Below, in pieces: positions 1-10,212 of a DNA stretch of 64,000 nt. The notes below the pieces were generated by a model, which did not search any database, was not told the origin of the DNA, and worked only from the letters and a program-made list of their open reading frames with translations. Source of the DNA: Areca catechu (Eukaryota > Streptophyta > Magnoliopsida > Arecales > Arecaceae); NCBI GenBank assembly GCA_021397845.1, contig CM038047.1, forward strand, positions 46,035,210 to 46,099,209, in the 5' to 3' direction. Both the position numbers and the translations under genes were made by a program. Every line of letters starts with the position of its first letter. Positions within the stretch are counted from its first letter, which is position 1.

Positions 1-420
1 TCCCTGAGGGGTACTTCTGACCTGGACGGGGAGTGACCTCTCCTGACAGAAGTGTTATGGGCTCTTCCCTTTGCCATTTTCTTACTTAGTGGGTGGACTC
101 CACCTTTTAGAGAAGGAAAAAAAGCTCCTTTCTCTAGCACTAATCTGTTACTGCAACTTCTCCCGGACCGGGTACAATCGGCTTGGCTAGAGTGCTCCTC
201 TCCCGGTTCTTACAAAAAAGTTCCTAAGGACCGGTGGCGTTCTGGCGGGGGACACTCCGATGCTTAAGTTAGCGGGAGCTTGAGGGCAACAAAATAGAGG
301 AATCAATAGGTATTAGCTAATGGAGCAGGAAGAGAGTCCTTGCATCTAGAGTCCCCCCGGTTTACCTTATATAGGCATGGAATAGTGCCAAAATCTGTTA
401 TGGGTAAAGCCAGAAAAGAT
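1..420 (-). mobile_element. Gypsy-type LTR fragment
   Basis: No coding potential is seen. Read on the minus strand this stretch has a TATA-like box (CTATATAAGG, about 366-375) followed downstream by a block at about 253-272 (AACTTAAGCATCGGAGTG). The same block recurs at 1672-1692 and, diverged, at 54303-54323 inside an LTR. The order TATA box then this block is what the promoter, R and U5 part of a minus-strand LTR would show. The left end lies outside the window and no partner LTR or target duplication is visible, so this is only an LTR fragment. Confidence 0.5.
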
Positions 421-588
421 CAATCTGTTCCTAGGAGAATCTAGGGAGTGGCCACGTGGTGCTAGGATAAGGCAACATCGTGGGAGTAGTGGAGCTGATA
501 TGGCAGAGTTCCGTTGTAATAGAATTTCGGTATTAGATGGAAGAGGCTTCTGGAGTCTCCTGGATTAACTCTGAAGTAGCCCCTTAAG

Positions 589-813
589 AGTAGGTCGGCC
601 GGACCTCAATAGGAGTGGGTCGATCGGCCTTCAGTAGAAGTGGGTCAACCAAATATCAAAAAGAGCAGGTCGGTCGAACCTCTGATGGGAAGGGTGACCC
701 AGACCTCAGCAAAAGTGGGTCAGCCGGATCTCAGCAGGAGTGGATCAGCCAAATCTCAGTAGGAATGGATCAGCCGGACCTCAGCAGAAATGGATCATCC
801 GGTCCGGTTCAAA
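589..813. repeat. 25-bp minisatellite, about nine copies
   Basis: Units start at 589, 614, 639, 664, 689, 714, 739 and 764, each 25 bp, followed by a partial ninth unit. A typical unit reads AGTGGGTCAGCCGGATCTCA then GCAGG. Units differ at several positions, so the array is old. Flanking bases 421-588 and 814-1038 contain nothing I recognise. The short open frames across the array are by-products of the repeat. Confidence 0.85.
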
Positions 814-1046
814 GGTGAATCGGTTGGGTGCAACAATACTTAATATTTTATTGAATTGTTGGAGAAAAGCAAAAAAAAATGCCATCCTTACCTTAGAAAT
901 GCTCGTGAAACTTATGCTTGACAATTAGTCCAAAACCATTTGAATTAATTAAAGATTTTGTAGCCATTTTGAATAAGAATGAAAGAGAGCCAAAGTTGGG
1001 ACAAAATATCATTTGGATATCAAACTAGCTCAACTTTCAGTATTTT

Positions 1047-1300
1047 TAGGGCTAGAACTGGGCCGGCCCAAAGCCCATTACCTGGAACTGGACTGGGCCA
1101 GCTCAATAACTTCGGGTCGGCCCAAAATCGGTTCGGGCTTCAAACTAAATTTTAAGCATATCAGGCTAGACTTTGTGCTATAAAATAGAGTCCATTTAAT
1201 TTTTGGGCCAAAGGGATGCCCGGATTCGGTCCGAAAATTCTTAAAATATGATTTGAAACCTGATCCAATTTTGGATTGGGCCGGCCTAGTTCCAGCCCTA
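1047..1300. mobile_element. hAT-type MITE, 254 bp
   Basis: The element begins TAGGGCTAGAACTGGGCC and ends GGCCTAGTTCCAGCCCTA, an imperfect terminal inverted repeat. It is flanked by a perfect 8-bp direct repeat, AGTATTTT, at 1039-1046 and 1301-1308. An 8-bp duplication and a TAGGG-type terminus are typical of hAT elements. It is too short to encode a transposase, so it would be mobilised in trans. Its interior is rich in GGGCC/GGCCC words. Confidence 0.85.
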
Positions 1301-1329
1301 AGTATTTTGGACTCCCATTTCATTGTTAA

Positions 1330-2989
1330 TTTAAAGGAGAAATGAACAACTATGTTTTTCTAGGAAATATAAACACTCGTTAGGGCTATGGAGCTGGTTG
1401 TCACGTTCCTCTTATCTTGGAAAGTTATCACCATGGTGCAACACCATTAGAAATTCAATGAGTAGCGGTAGTTTTATTTTTTCCTTCATAACTCATTTTA
1501 TTTTTTTTGGTGGGGATATGTTTAGATATGTTTTATATCTATGGCCATCAAGTCACTCGTCACTAGACTCTGGTAGTGCCCGAGGGTCCACTGGTCGACT
1601 TCGATGAAGATGGGAACTACTCTGCTGTTGAAACCTGTATAAAGATCCTTGGGCCAGGATTACCGTCAGGAACACTCTGATGCTCAAGTCAGTGAACAGG
1701 AAATAAGAGGCTATAGTGGCCGGAGCTGAGAACTAGTAGTGATTCAATTAGCATATGGGCGGTCATTTAAGAACATACCTGGTAGAAGGTCCCTCTTTTT
1801 ATATAGTTGCATGGAAAAACATAATGCCATTAGAGAGGTGGCAATTTTTGATAGGCATAACCAAGTATGCTGAGGAGATAGGATATTGTCTCTTAGAATC
1901 TTTACTGTTGGTATCTTTCTGTTATAATATCAAGATCCATTGGGATCTTGCCCGTCATGTCTGTGCTAGGACAATTATGATAGAGTGGGTCACTGGTTAC
2001 TTGGATATCGTGGACTCTGAGTAGACGAAGGGACTTAGCTGCATGTGAGGGCGCATTGAGTGAGTCCATCTGACTAGCTAGTCGTTCCAACTAAGAGATT
2101 GACAGGCACACACAAGGGCACCATGGTAGTTGGACTTGATGGATCACCGCCACTTGGCTTAGAAGTAGCTAGTTGGTCTAGATGGAATCAGCTACTCGGT
2201 TGACTCCATTGCCAGTGTTCTCCCATCAATAAAGTTGTTGATGCTGGTGTTCCTCCCTAGTCAGTAGCTTGGATGCTCTAAGTTAGGTATCCAGGTCCAC
2301 TAATGCCAGCAACACAGTTGGTGGTTCGGTTAGTCATCGAGGTTGACTAGCAGTTTCCATATCAGATGCACCCCACTCTAGAGTCTAGAAAATTTTGTGC
2401 CCTCATTGTTTCTAGATGAAAGGAGTAGCCAACTCAGGAACCTTGGGGACTGGATGAATCCAAGTGCGATCTTAGGTGTTCGCAAGCCTTTCTGGTGGAA
2501 CTCACTAGCTATCCTGCCACTTCATTTATGGGAGGGAGAAAACACCACTGTGGTGTGCCAAAGGGTGACAATTACTTTCCGGTGCATTAGGTGGCTTGCA
2601 TGTCCTCCCCCAACTGATGAAGAGTGACCATGTGTCTCTAGAGTAGCGGTTTTAAATAATTTGCTCACATCACCTAGACAAGGAGTTAATAGGCAGGAGA
2701 TGGTTTCAAGTAGGTGCAACGCTTCTATGTGGGTGCGCACCATGCATCCGAATCCCAAAGGCACACATCGGATAAAGCTTGAATCTGATTGTTGGGCCTT
2801 GGCTTAAGATGGACTCTTCGCTACTATTTGAAGGGCTGCCTTCTTTTCTAAGTAGCGGAGAGGAGATAAAAAAAGAGCTCCAAATTTGGTTCTCCCCTTA
2901 GAGTTCCCTTCTTCAGTAGGTTGGTCTTCTTTCTTCCTTACTTTTTTTCTTCACTCATCCTTTACTAGGTCTCTTCTAGGCTTTCTTAG
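1330..2989 (-). repeat. LTR and leader region of element E
   Basis: On the minus strand a TATA-like box (ACTATATAAAAAG, around 1795-1808) precedes the conserved block at 1672-1692 (CACTGACTTGAGCATCAGAG), as in other Tat-type LTRs in this window. The stretch 2880-2989 is pyrimidine-rich (TCTTCTTTC-type) and resembles the leader just before the antisense gene of element F at about 56190-56300. No protein-coding region is supported, and the exact LTR ends could not be placed. Confidence 0.45.
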
Positions 2990-2994
2990 GTGAG
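2990..2994. other. Target site duplication, left copy (GTGAG)
   Basis: GTGAG directly precedes the chromovirus LTR at 2995 and recurs at 15472-15476 directly after the other LTR. This fixes both outer ends of the element. Confidence 0.8.
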
Positions 2995-4670
2995 TGATGT
3001 GGGATTAAGATGATGCGGGACTATACTAATGATGAGATTGATATGCAAATGATTTTTCTTTGAGTTTTAGGTTTTAAAGAGATGTATTGATTCCCGAAGT
3101 CGAGTTAAGAATGGAACTAGAGATTCTGTAAGGACAAGAACTTTCTAGCAAGTAAAGATAGTCCCTAAACAAAGATAACGAGAAGACCGCGAGATTGAGA
3201 AACCCCATAGGACTTAGCTCTAGATCAATACCTACTTAGGAGATTAGGGGTGCAAATCGTGAAGACTCTGATGCACCTGATGCCGAGTTCACTCGCTCTC
3301 GCGAATGCGGCTTAGAGGATCAAGCCTTCAACCTTGTAGATTCGTCGACTTTTCGTCCAATGGTCGTAGGACAAGGGAGACCGACTCCATTGTCCGTGGC
3401 ACCTGGAGAACCTGCGAGCACCCAAGGGAAGGGTTAGAAAATATCAAGAAAAATGGATAATCAAGTAAGAAGGGATGGAGGGAGTTAAGAATGGTGGTCG
3501 AGGAGGCTCTTCTTGCTAGGCATCCAAGTGAAGTTCCAAGGCGTCCAGGCTTGAAGATTGGTAGATGGCTTGCGAAGGAGGAAGGAAACTTGGGGCCTCT
3601 CACCCCTCGATGTCTCGAAGGACAAAGGCACTCTCTCATAGAGTTCCCAGTATAAGAAGACAAGGGCTATAATGAAGTGGAACTTCTCAAATTTTTCATT
3701 CATAAAAACTTGTTTTGTACAAGAGGAGTAGGGCCCTTTATATAGGCTCTTAGGTCTCATTCAAAATTCAAATGAAAATTTGCTACAAGTCTTCATCAAG
3801 GGCGCCTAAAATCTGAATTTGATCCTTGGAATCTTCCCTTGGCCGGCCTTGATATTATGGAGAGCTTGATTCGGGGAATGAGAAAGGGGACATGTCTTTA
3901 TGGATTATGGGGTGCCCACTTGACCTTTGATTCTTTCCTTGGTTGTCCACACTGTAATGGAGAAAGGCTTGATGTGGGGGCATGGAGAAAGGCTCTTGTC
4001 TTCAAGAATCATGGGATGCTTGGTGACTTCAAAATCCTTCCTTGGCCGGCCATGCTTCTATGGAGAAAAGCTTAATATGGGGAGGAAAGGGAGGAAGTGG
4101 TTGGCTTGGATCAAGGGATGCTCCATTGACTTGAGAAACCTTTCTTGGCCGACCATGTTTTCTTGGAAAAGGGCTTGATATGGGGGGTGTTGTTGGCTTG
4201 GACCGAGAAGAGAATAAGTGGGGTATCCAACATGCATTAACTTTGAAGTCTTCCCACCTTCCTTGGTCGCCTAAGTGTCCAGGTGATGTGGCACTTCTTC
4301 CCGCCTTGTGGCATTGGTGAGGTGGCGCTCCAAGAGTTGAAGTGGCATCCTTCAAGGTGTGGGGGAGATGGCTTGGTCCATTAATAATTGGGCTTGACTT
4401 AAATGACCACTCCTTCTTCAAACAAGCATGGGCCCAATCTTCAAGTAGACTTGGACTTTAACCAATTCAGCTGAATATAGGATTTATTGATCTTGCTTGA
4501 CCATATTGGTTAAGGTACATGACTAAAACAAAAGTTGAAACTAAATACATGACTCAAAATAAAAATGCTTAGGCTTGAAGTCTTGTTACAGAACCCAACA
4601 GATTAAAAAGACTTATTCAAAGATCCATAGAAGGTTGAGGAGCCTTTACCTGATCCTGGTGCCCATACTA
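2995..4670 (-). repeat. Chromovirus 3' LTR (left copy)
   Basis: This 1676-bp repeat matches 7998-9056 plus 14884-15471 nearly base for base over long stretches, with small indels. On the plus strand it begins TGATGTGGGATTAAGATGAT and ends GGTGCCCATACTA. Read on its own strand it therefore starts TAGTATGGG and ends CATCA, so the usual TG start is not kept. Open frames inside (for example 4029-4421 minus) recur in the other LTR and are not genes. Confidence 0.85.
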
Positions 4671-4685
4671 GTTCTCCCGGGGTGG

Positions 4686-5230
4686 GAGGAACTTGACCCT
4701 GTCGATTAAGAATTGATTTGGCTTTGATACTTTTCCAGAAGGTCGGGGTCGAGGCGCTACAAGTCCTCCCGGGTAATCCACGAATCATCGGACTCTAATC
4801 AGCCTTACCATCGGACCAAGTAATGCTGATAGCCTTTATCATGGGTGGTGATAACTTGATCATCCAAGACACACTCGATCCGCTCTCCTCTCTCAGATAA
4901 AATTGGAGGTGGACACTCTAGATCGGGTTCGCTCTCAAATGAAAGGTCAGGTCCAAATGGCTCGCTGGGTATGTTTGCTGGTTCCCTATACTCGACTAAG
5001 TCCGAGATATTGAAAGTCGAGCTAATGCCATAATTCGGGGGTAGCTCAAGCACATAGGCATTAGGGCCAACTCTCCTTATCACTCTAAAGGGGCCAGCTC
5101 TACAAGCATGAAGTTTTTTAACAGTTTCTGGTAGAAACCGTTCAGGCCTAAGCCTAACCATTACAGAATCCCCTTGTTCAAACTCTTTGGCTTTCTTTCA
5201 AGAATCAGCCAAATTATTTTAAAATTTGTA
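4686..5230 (-). pseudogene. Chromovirus integrase C-terminus with chromodomain
   Basis: The minus strand encodes the end of a gypsy Pol protein. The integrase C-terminal part (EFEQGDSVMVRLRPERF, then AGPFRVIRRVGPNAYVLELP) is followed by a linker and a chromodomain that starts ECVLDDQVITTHDKGYQHYLVRW-like and continues as LESDDSWITREDL. In chromoviruses this domain is thought to guide integration to particular chromatin. The frame is open from 5161 to 4805. Beyond that there are three stops inside the chromodomain (TAA at 4805-4807, then a TGA and a TAG), so its second half would not be made. The Pol reading ends near 4686, about 15 bp from the LTR. No upstream integrase core is present. The identification is firm because the chromodomain directly follows the integrase tail. 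Confidence 0.85.
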
Positions 5231-6289
5231 CTTAATGCAAAATTCTAACATGATACAAAATGCAGACTCATCTATGCATTCCTATTGAGAGGAATTTTAT
5301 TAGACTCTTCGGGCCTAAACCTAACAGACTATAGACTATTTAGGTTTGACCCTGGTTTGGCATGCGTGTAAAAATTTAGAATGGACTCCTAGCAAATGCC
5401 ATAAGGTCTTTCGAAAATAGGTTGCAAACCTAACATACTCAAAGAACTGGTTCAATCGAATGACCTCAACACAGTGGGATTTGAAAGTTTAGAGAACATT
5501 GGAAGCTTTAAGGTGTGACAAGAAATAAGAATCGGAGTCTTGGGACCATCTATTGGAAACTTGGAATAGACCTTGGTTACTCAGTATGACCTTAAGATTT
5601 GAATATTAGTCTACGGGTGACATAAGGTCAAATTGAAGAATGGAGAATTTGGTCATCGCAAGTGTAAGTTTTTCAAGAAAGGAAGACTTAGTCAGTTCCA
5701 GAAAAAGGTCATTAGCTGAGGTTAGAGAAATAAACTCTTTATAAGGGAACTAAATAAGGTCTCGGGTTGAGGCTAAAAGAGTAGGCTCTTCCTAAGGGCA
5801 TTGACTTACAGGAACCAAGTCCTCACTAATTTCCTGTTGTTCTGATGTTTCAGGACTCCAAGGATTTCCTCAGGTAAGGCACTAGAGTTGTCATCTTTGA
5901 AGTCTTCTCCTTCATGTTCGTCTACCAAACTCATGTCCACCTCATATACTTCTATCATGGGTTCTAATTCTTCATCCTTTAATTATTCTTTCAGTATGGC
6001 TTCATTTGGTCAACTAATCCTGGGTCGGCCATACCTAATTCCTTTTCAATGTCATCCTTCTGGGTTGGAGGTGATACAGATGAGGGTTAATCAATAAAAG
6101 TCTGGTTCACACCAGGTATCAGACCAATGGAGATATGATTTAAGCTGGCAGAGGTCAGATTTAGGTCCAAAGTACTTGATCTAGCATGCCTTAAGGACCT
6201 CTCATTGTTTTGGGCTACTCAGTAGGCTTACTCCAAACTATAGATATTATGTCTAAGCAATTCGCTCCGGATATCTTCCCTCAAACCCT
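5231..6289 (-). other. Degenerate chromovirus internal sequence
   Basis: About 1 kb lies between the gag and integrase remnants, where protease, reverse transcriptase and RNase H would be expected. I see no conserved polymerase motif such as YVDD or an integrase DDE core in any frame. Short minus-strand peptides near 5860-6090 are acidic and could be from the gag-protease linker, but this is weak. The region has been shortened and scrambled. Confidence 0.5.
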
Positions 6290-6960
6290 CTTCAAATCGG
6301 ATTAGGATATCATATGGATCCATATTCACAATATAGTGCATTAGATGCTCGAACTATCAATATAATTATTGACTGATCCACTACCTTGGGTCAGCCTCTC
6401 TAAGTAGTCTATGAGATTTTGTTGGTAGGATGCAGGGATATACTTCTCACGAAGCTTGCTCTTCATTCCTTTCCAGGTCCTAATGGGTTCGTGTCTCTTA
6501 AACACCCTCCTTCCCTGAAATCAATAAGACTCGACTGGACCCCATAGATGCACTCGGGCAAACCTAACCTCTCTATCCTTAGGCATTTCATTTTACTTAA
6601 AATAATCCATATCTTCCTCCCAGGCAATGTAAACTCAAGGATCAAGACTGCCTTGAAATGAGGGAGCTTCTGTCCTAATATTCCTAATGGGTCTTTCCTC
6701 TGATTCAACCAAGTATGGGTATAGGCATCCAGGGCTAGGCTTAGGGACAAGATCATGATAATAGGCTCTTGGACTAAGGAAATTGGACATAGAGGATTTG
6801 AAATTAGCATGGTGCTTGCGGGCTTCTGCCTGTGCCTTCGCTTGGGCCATCTTTTGGTTTAATTGGGCTAGTTGCTTGTTGAGGGCCCTCAAGTGGGTTT
6901 CAAGGTTTGACCCTAAGACTACACTGGGCTGGATATGGACTAATGGGCTAATGGACTCCT
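6290..6960 (-). pseudogene. Chromovirus gag fragment
   Basis: On the minus strand the start of a gypsy Gag is readable. A coiled-coil-like N-terminus (RALNKQLAQLNQKMAQAKAQ) is followed by a hydrophilic stretch, then PSFQGSLDP-type sequence and IAWEEDMDYF. Last come KSKLREKYIPAS and YQQNLIDYLERLTQGSGSV, which are characteristic of the retrotransposon Gag domain. The product is the structural protein of the cytoplasmic particle. The reading needs frame changes near 6530-6600 and has stop codons, so it is a pseudogene. It lies downstream of the primer site at 7981 as expected for the 5' gene of a minus-strand element. Confidence 0.75.
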
Positions 6961-7980
6961 AATCTAGACTAGACATGCAACACACAATGAAGGGTACTAC
7001 AGTTTTTTTGCTAGACCTAGGAGTTCAAACAGAATGGGTTAACTTAGTTGACACACAGCATAACAACTACTCTTTTCACCGGCCAGGTAAGAGGTGGGAG
7101 TGTGGAAGGCCCCCTTGCTTTCACAAGGACCCAATTAAAGAACCACGACACCGCTTAGGTTATTTGGCACTAGACCTCTTGCCTTAGACATCAACTTTCC
7201 GGTACTAATTGAAGGGTTGCATGCACTAGCTTCCCCACAATGGTTAAACCCAACTCGTTGATGTCCCTAAGTGATTAGGTTACTAATTGATTTTAGATTA
7301 GGCTTAGGTTTGAAATGCAAGTTGGTGATTTTTGGGCCAAGGAAAGGTAATGACCTCCTTCCCTTATCTTGTGATATTGACGTCCTTAAATCGATTATGT
7401 AGATGATGGTACACATGAAACCTAATGAAATGTATCTTTTTTTTTTTTTTTTTTTTTTTTTTTGTGTTTTGATGTAGATTAGCAGAGTATAAGATGCTAG
7501 AAATAAAAATATGAACCTAAAGTACAAAATTAAACTATATGGAAATGAAAGTATGATGAAATGCACTTGCTGGAATTTCAGAGTGGATTTATTCTCAGAT
7601 AGTAATCCGGCGTGTAGAAAATCTACAGACAAATAAAATCTAAAAAAATTCTGAAAATTACTTCTGATTATGTGGAATCTAGAAAAATAAAAATCACCAA
7701 AATTGAAGACTCATACATACAGAAACAACTAAAATATCAGACCATATACTGAGTTACAGAATTTTTAAAGATGCTGAAATCAATGATGCAAAAATTTTTC
7801 TTTAAGATTTAAAACCTATCTCGTTATTTTCCCCTTCAAGGGTCAATCACATCGGCACCCCTACATGCCATAGGAAATCCTCTTTGAATGGGATGTGAGT
7901 AAACCTACTTTTTTCTACGATCGGACGGCCATGGTGAAGCACCCGATCCGAGTACTTAAAAAGAACTAAGTCCTAACCAT
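6961..7980 (-). other. Chromovirus leader region
   Basis: This is the untranslated region between the right-hand LTR with its primer site and gag. It contains a run of about 26 T at 7437-7463 (poly-A on the element's sense strand). No coding region is supported. The minus-strand open frame across the homopolymer at 7267-7632 has a poly-lysine stretch and looks accidental. Confidence 0.55.
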
Positions 7981-7992
7981 GCTTTGATACTA
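7981..7992 (-). promoter_or_regulatory. tRNA primer binding site (chromovirus)
   Basis: On the minus strand this reads TAGTATCAAAGC, two mismatches from TGGTATCAGAGC, the common plant site for initiator methionine tRNA. It lies five bases from the LTR edge at 7998. This sets the element's direction as minus. Confidence 0.75.
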
Positions 7993-7997
7993 AAAAA

Positions 7998-9056
7998 TGA
8001 TGTGGGACTAAGATGATGCGGGACTATACTAATGATAAAATGGATATGCAAATGATTTTTCTTTGAGTTTTAGGTTATAAAGAGATGTACTGATTCCCGA
8101 AGTCGAGTTAAGAATGGAACTAGAGATTCTATAATGACAAGAACTTTCTAGCAAGCAAAGATAGTTCCTAAACAAAGATAACGAGAGGAACCCGGGATTG
8201 AGAAACCCCGTAGAACTTAGCTCTAGATAAATACCTACTTAAGAGATTAGGGGTGCAAACCGTGAAGACTCTGATGCGCTCGATGCCGAGTTCACTCGCT
8301 CTCGCAGATACGGCCTAGAGGATCAAGCCTTCAACCTTGTGGATTCGCCAGCTTTCCGTCCAATGGTCATGGGGCAAAGGAGACCGACTCCGTTGTCCAT
8401 GGTACTTGGAGGACCTGCGAGCATCCAAGGAAAGGGTTAGAAAACATCAAGAAAAAGGGATAAGCAAGTAAGAAGGGATGGAGGGAGTTGAGAATGGTGG
8501 TTGAGGAGGCTCTTCTTGCTAGGCATCTAGGCTTGAAGATTGGTAGATGGCTTGCGAAGGAGGAAGGAAACTTGGGGCCTCTCACCCCTTGATGTCCCGA
8601 AGGACAAAGGCACTCTCTCAAAGAGTTCCTAGTCTAAAAAGACAAGAGCTATAATGAAGTGAAACTTCTCAAATTTTTCATTCATAAAAACTTGTTTTGT
8701 ACAAGAAGAGTATGGCCCTTTATATAGGCTCTTAGATCCCTTTCAAATTTCAAATAAAAATTTGCTACAAGTCTTCATCAAGGGTGCCTAAAATCTGAAT
8801 TTGATCCTTAAAATCTTCCCTTGGCCAGCCTTGATATGGTGGAGAGCTTGATTCGGGGAATGAGAAAGGGGACATGTCTTCATGGATCATGGGGTGCCCA
8901 CTTGACCTTTGATTCTTTCCTTGGTTGTCCATACTTTAATGGAGAAAAGCTTGATGTGGGGGCATGAAGAAAGGCTCTTGTCTTCAAGAATCATGGGATG
9001 CTTGGTGACTTCAAAATCCTTCTTTGGCCGGCCATGCTTCTATGGAGAAAAGCTTG
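7998..9056 (-). repeat. Chromovirus 5' LTR, left piece
   Basis: This is the first part of the right-hand LTR, matching 2995-4073 of the other copy (same start, TGATGTGGGACTAAGATGAT). It stops at GAGAAAAGCTTG, where the CACTA-ended insertion begins. Relative to the other LTR it lacks a short stretch near 8520. Confidence 0.85.
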
Positions 9057-9065
9057 AAGAAAACA

Positions 9066-9925
9066 GTATTTTAGCAACCGATTTTGCAACCGAATTTTTT
9101 GATTATATTTGTGACCAATTTTGCAACCGATTTTACAACTAATTTATTTTCTTAATAATTTAGCAACTGATTTAAATCGATTGCAAATTCAGTTGCAAGA
9201 TTCTTATTTTGCAACCGATTTTGCAACCGAAACCGAAATTTATTTAAAAATATTTTTTAAAATTTTGCAACCAAATTTTTGGTTGCAAAATTATAAACAA
9301 ATTAAAATTAATTTTAAATAAAATTTTACAACCAAGAAATCGGTTGCAAAAAAATGAAAATTGAAAAATATTTTTATTTTTTTTAAAAATTTTGCAACCA
9401 ATTTTTCGGTTGCAAAATTTCATTTAAAATTAATTTTAATTTTTTAGAATTTGGCAACCAAAAAATCGGTTGCAAAAAAATGAAAATTAAAAAAATATTT
9501 TTTAAAAGTTTTTTCTTAATTTTGCAACTAATTTTTTGGTTGTAAAATTTTATTTAAAATTAATTTTAATATTTTATAATTTTACAATCGAAAAATCGGT
9601 TGCAAAAAAATAAAAATTGAAAAATAAATTTTAAATTTTTTTTCTTAATTTTGCAACCGATTTTTCAGCTCCAAAATTTTATTTAAAATTAATTTTAATT
9701 TTTTAGAATTTTGTAATCGAAAAATCGGTTGCAAAAAAATGAAAATTGAAAAATATTTTTTAAAATTTTTTTCTTAATTTTGCAATCGAATTTTTGGTTA
9801 CAAAATTTTATTTAAAATTAATTTTAATTTTTTAAAATTTTATAACTAAAAAAATTGGTTGAAAAAAATGATTTTTAATAAATATTTATTTGAATTTATT
9901 TCTTAATTTTACGATCGATTTTTTT
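9066..9925. repeat. Left subterminal repeats with palindromes
   Basis: GCAACCGATTTT words and their complement CGGTTGCAAAA occur many times. From about 9300 to 9900 they form a tandem array with a period of about 126-130 bp (CGGTTGC near 9341, 9467, 9597, 9726 and a variant at 9856). Within each unit the forward and reverse words face each other, for example TTGCAACCAATTTTTCGG followed by TTGCAA near 9391-9418, so hairpins with stems of roughly 10-12 bp are possible. Confidence 0.75.
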
Positions 9926-10212
9926 AATTGGAAAAAAAAGAAATTTTTTTTAAATTTTTTTTTAGAAATTTTCTGGACTTCTTAATTTTCTATCGATGCC
10001 CTCGTCCTTTTCATTTTTTTCTCGTTCTCCGTTCCATCGATTTCCCAGATCCCAAATCTTTCTCCTCGGCCGACGCCGGATGCCTTCCTCGACGGCCGAC
10101 GCCTTGCTCCCCTCGACGATCGGCTCCGGGTACCGCCTACCCCACCGGCTCTTTCTTTCTCAGCTCCAAGCCCTGCCGGCTCAAAAGTGTCAGAGAGGTC
10201 AAAATTAGGTCG

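Noticed and set aside
4029..4421. Minus-strand frame of 130 residues as a small gene
   Set aside because: It lies in the chromovirus LTR, and overlapping frames appear at the same place in the other LTR (14838-15223). The peptide has no recognisable domain.
7267..7632. Minus-strand frame of 121 residues in the chromovirus leader
   Set aside because: It crosses a run of about 26 T, giving poly-lysine, and has no domain similarity.
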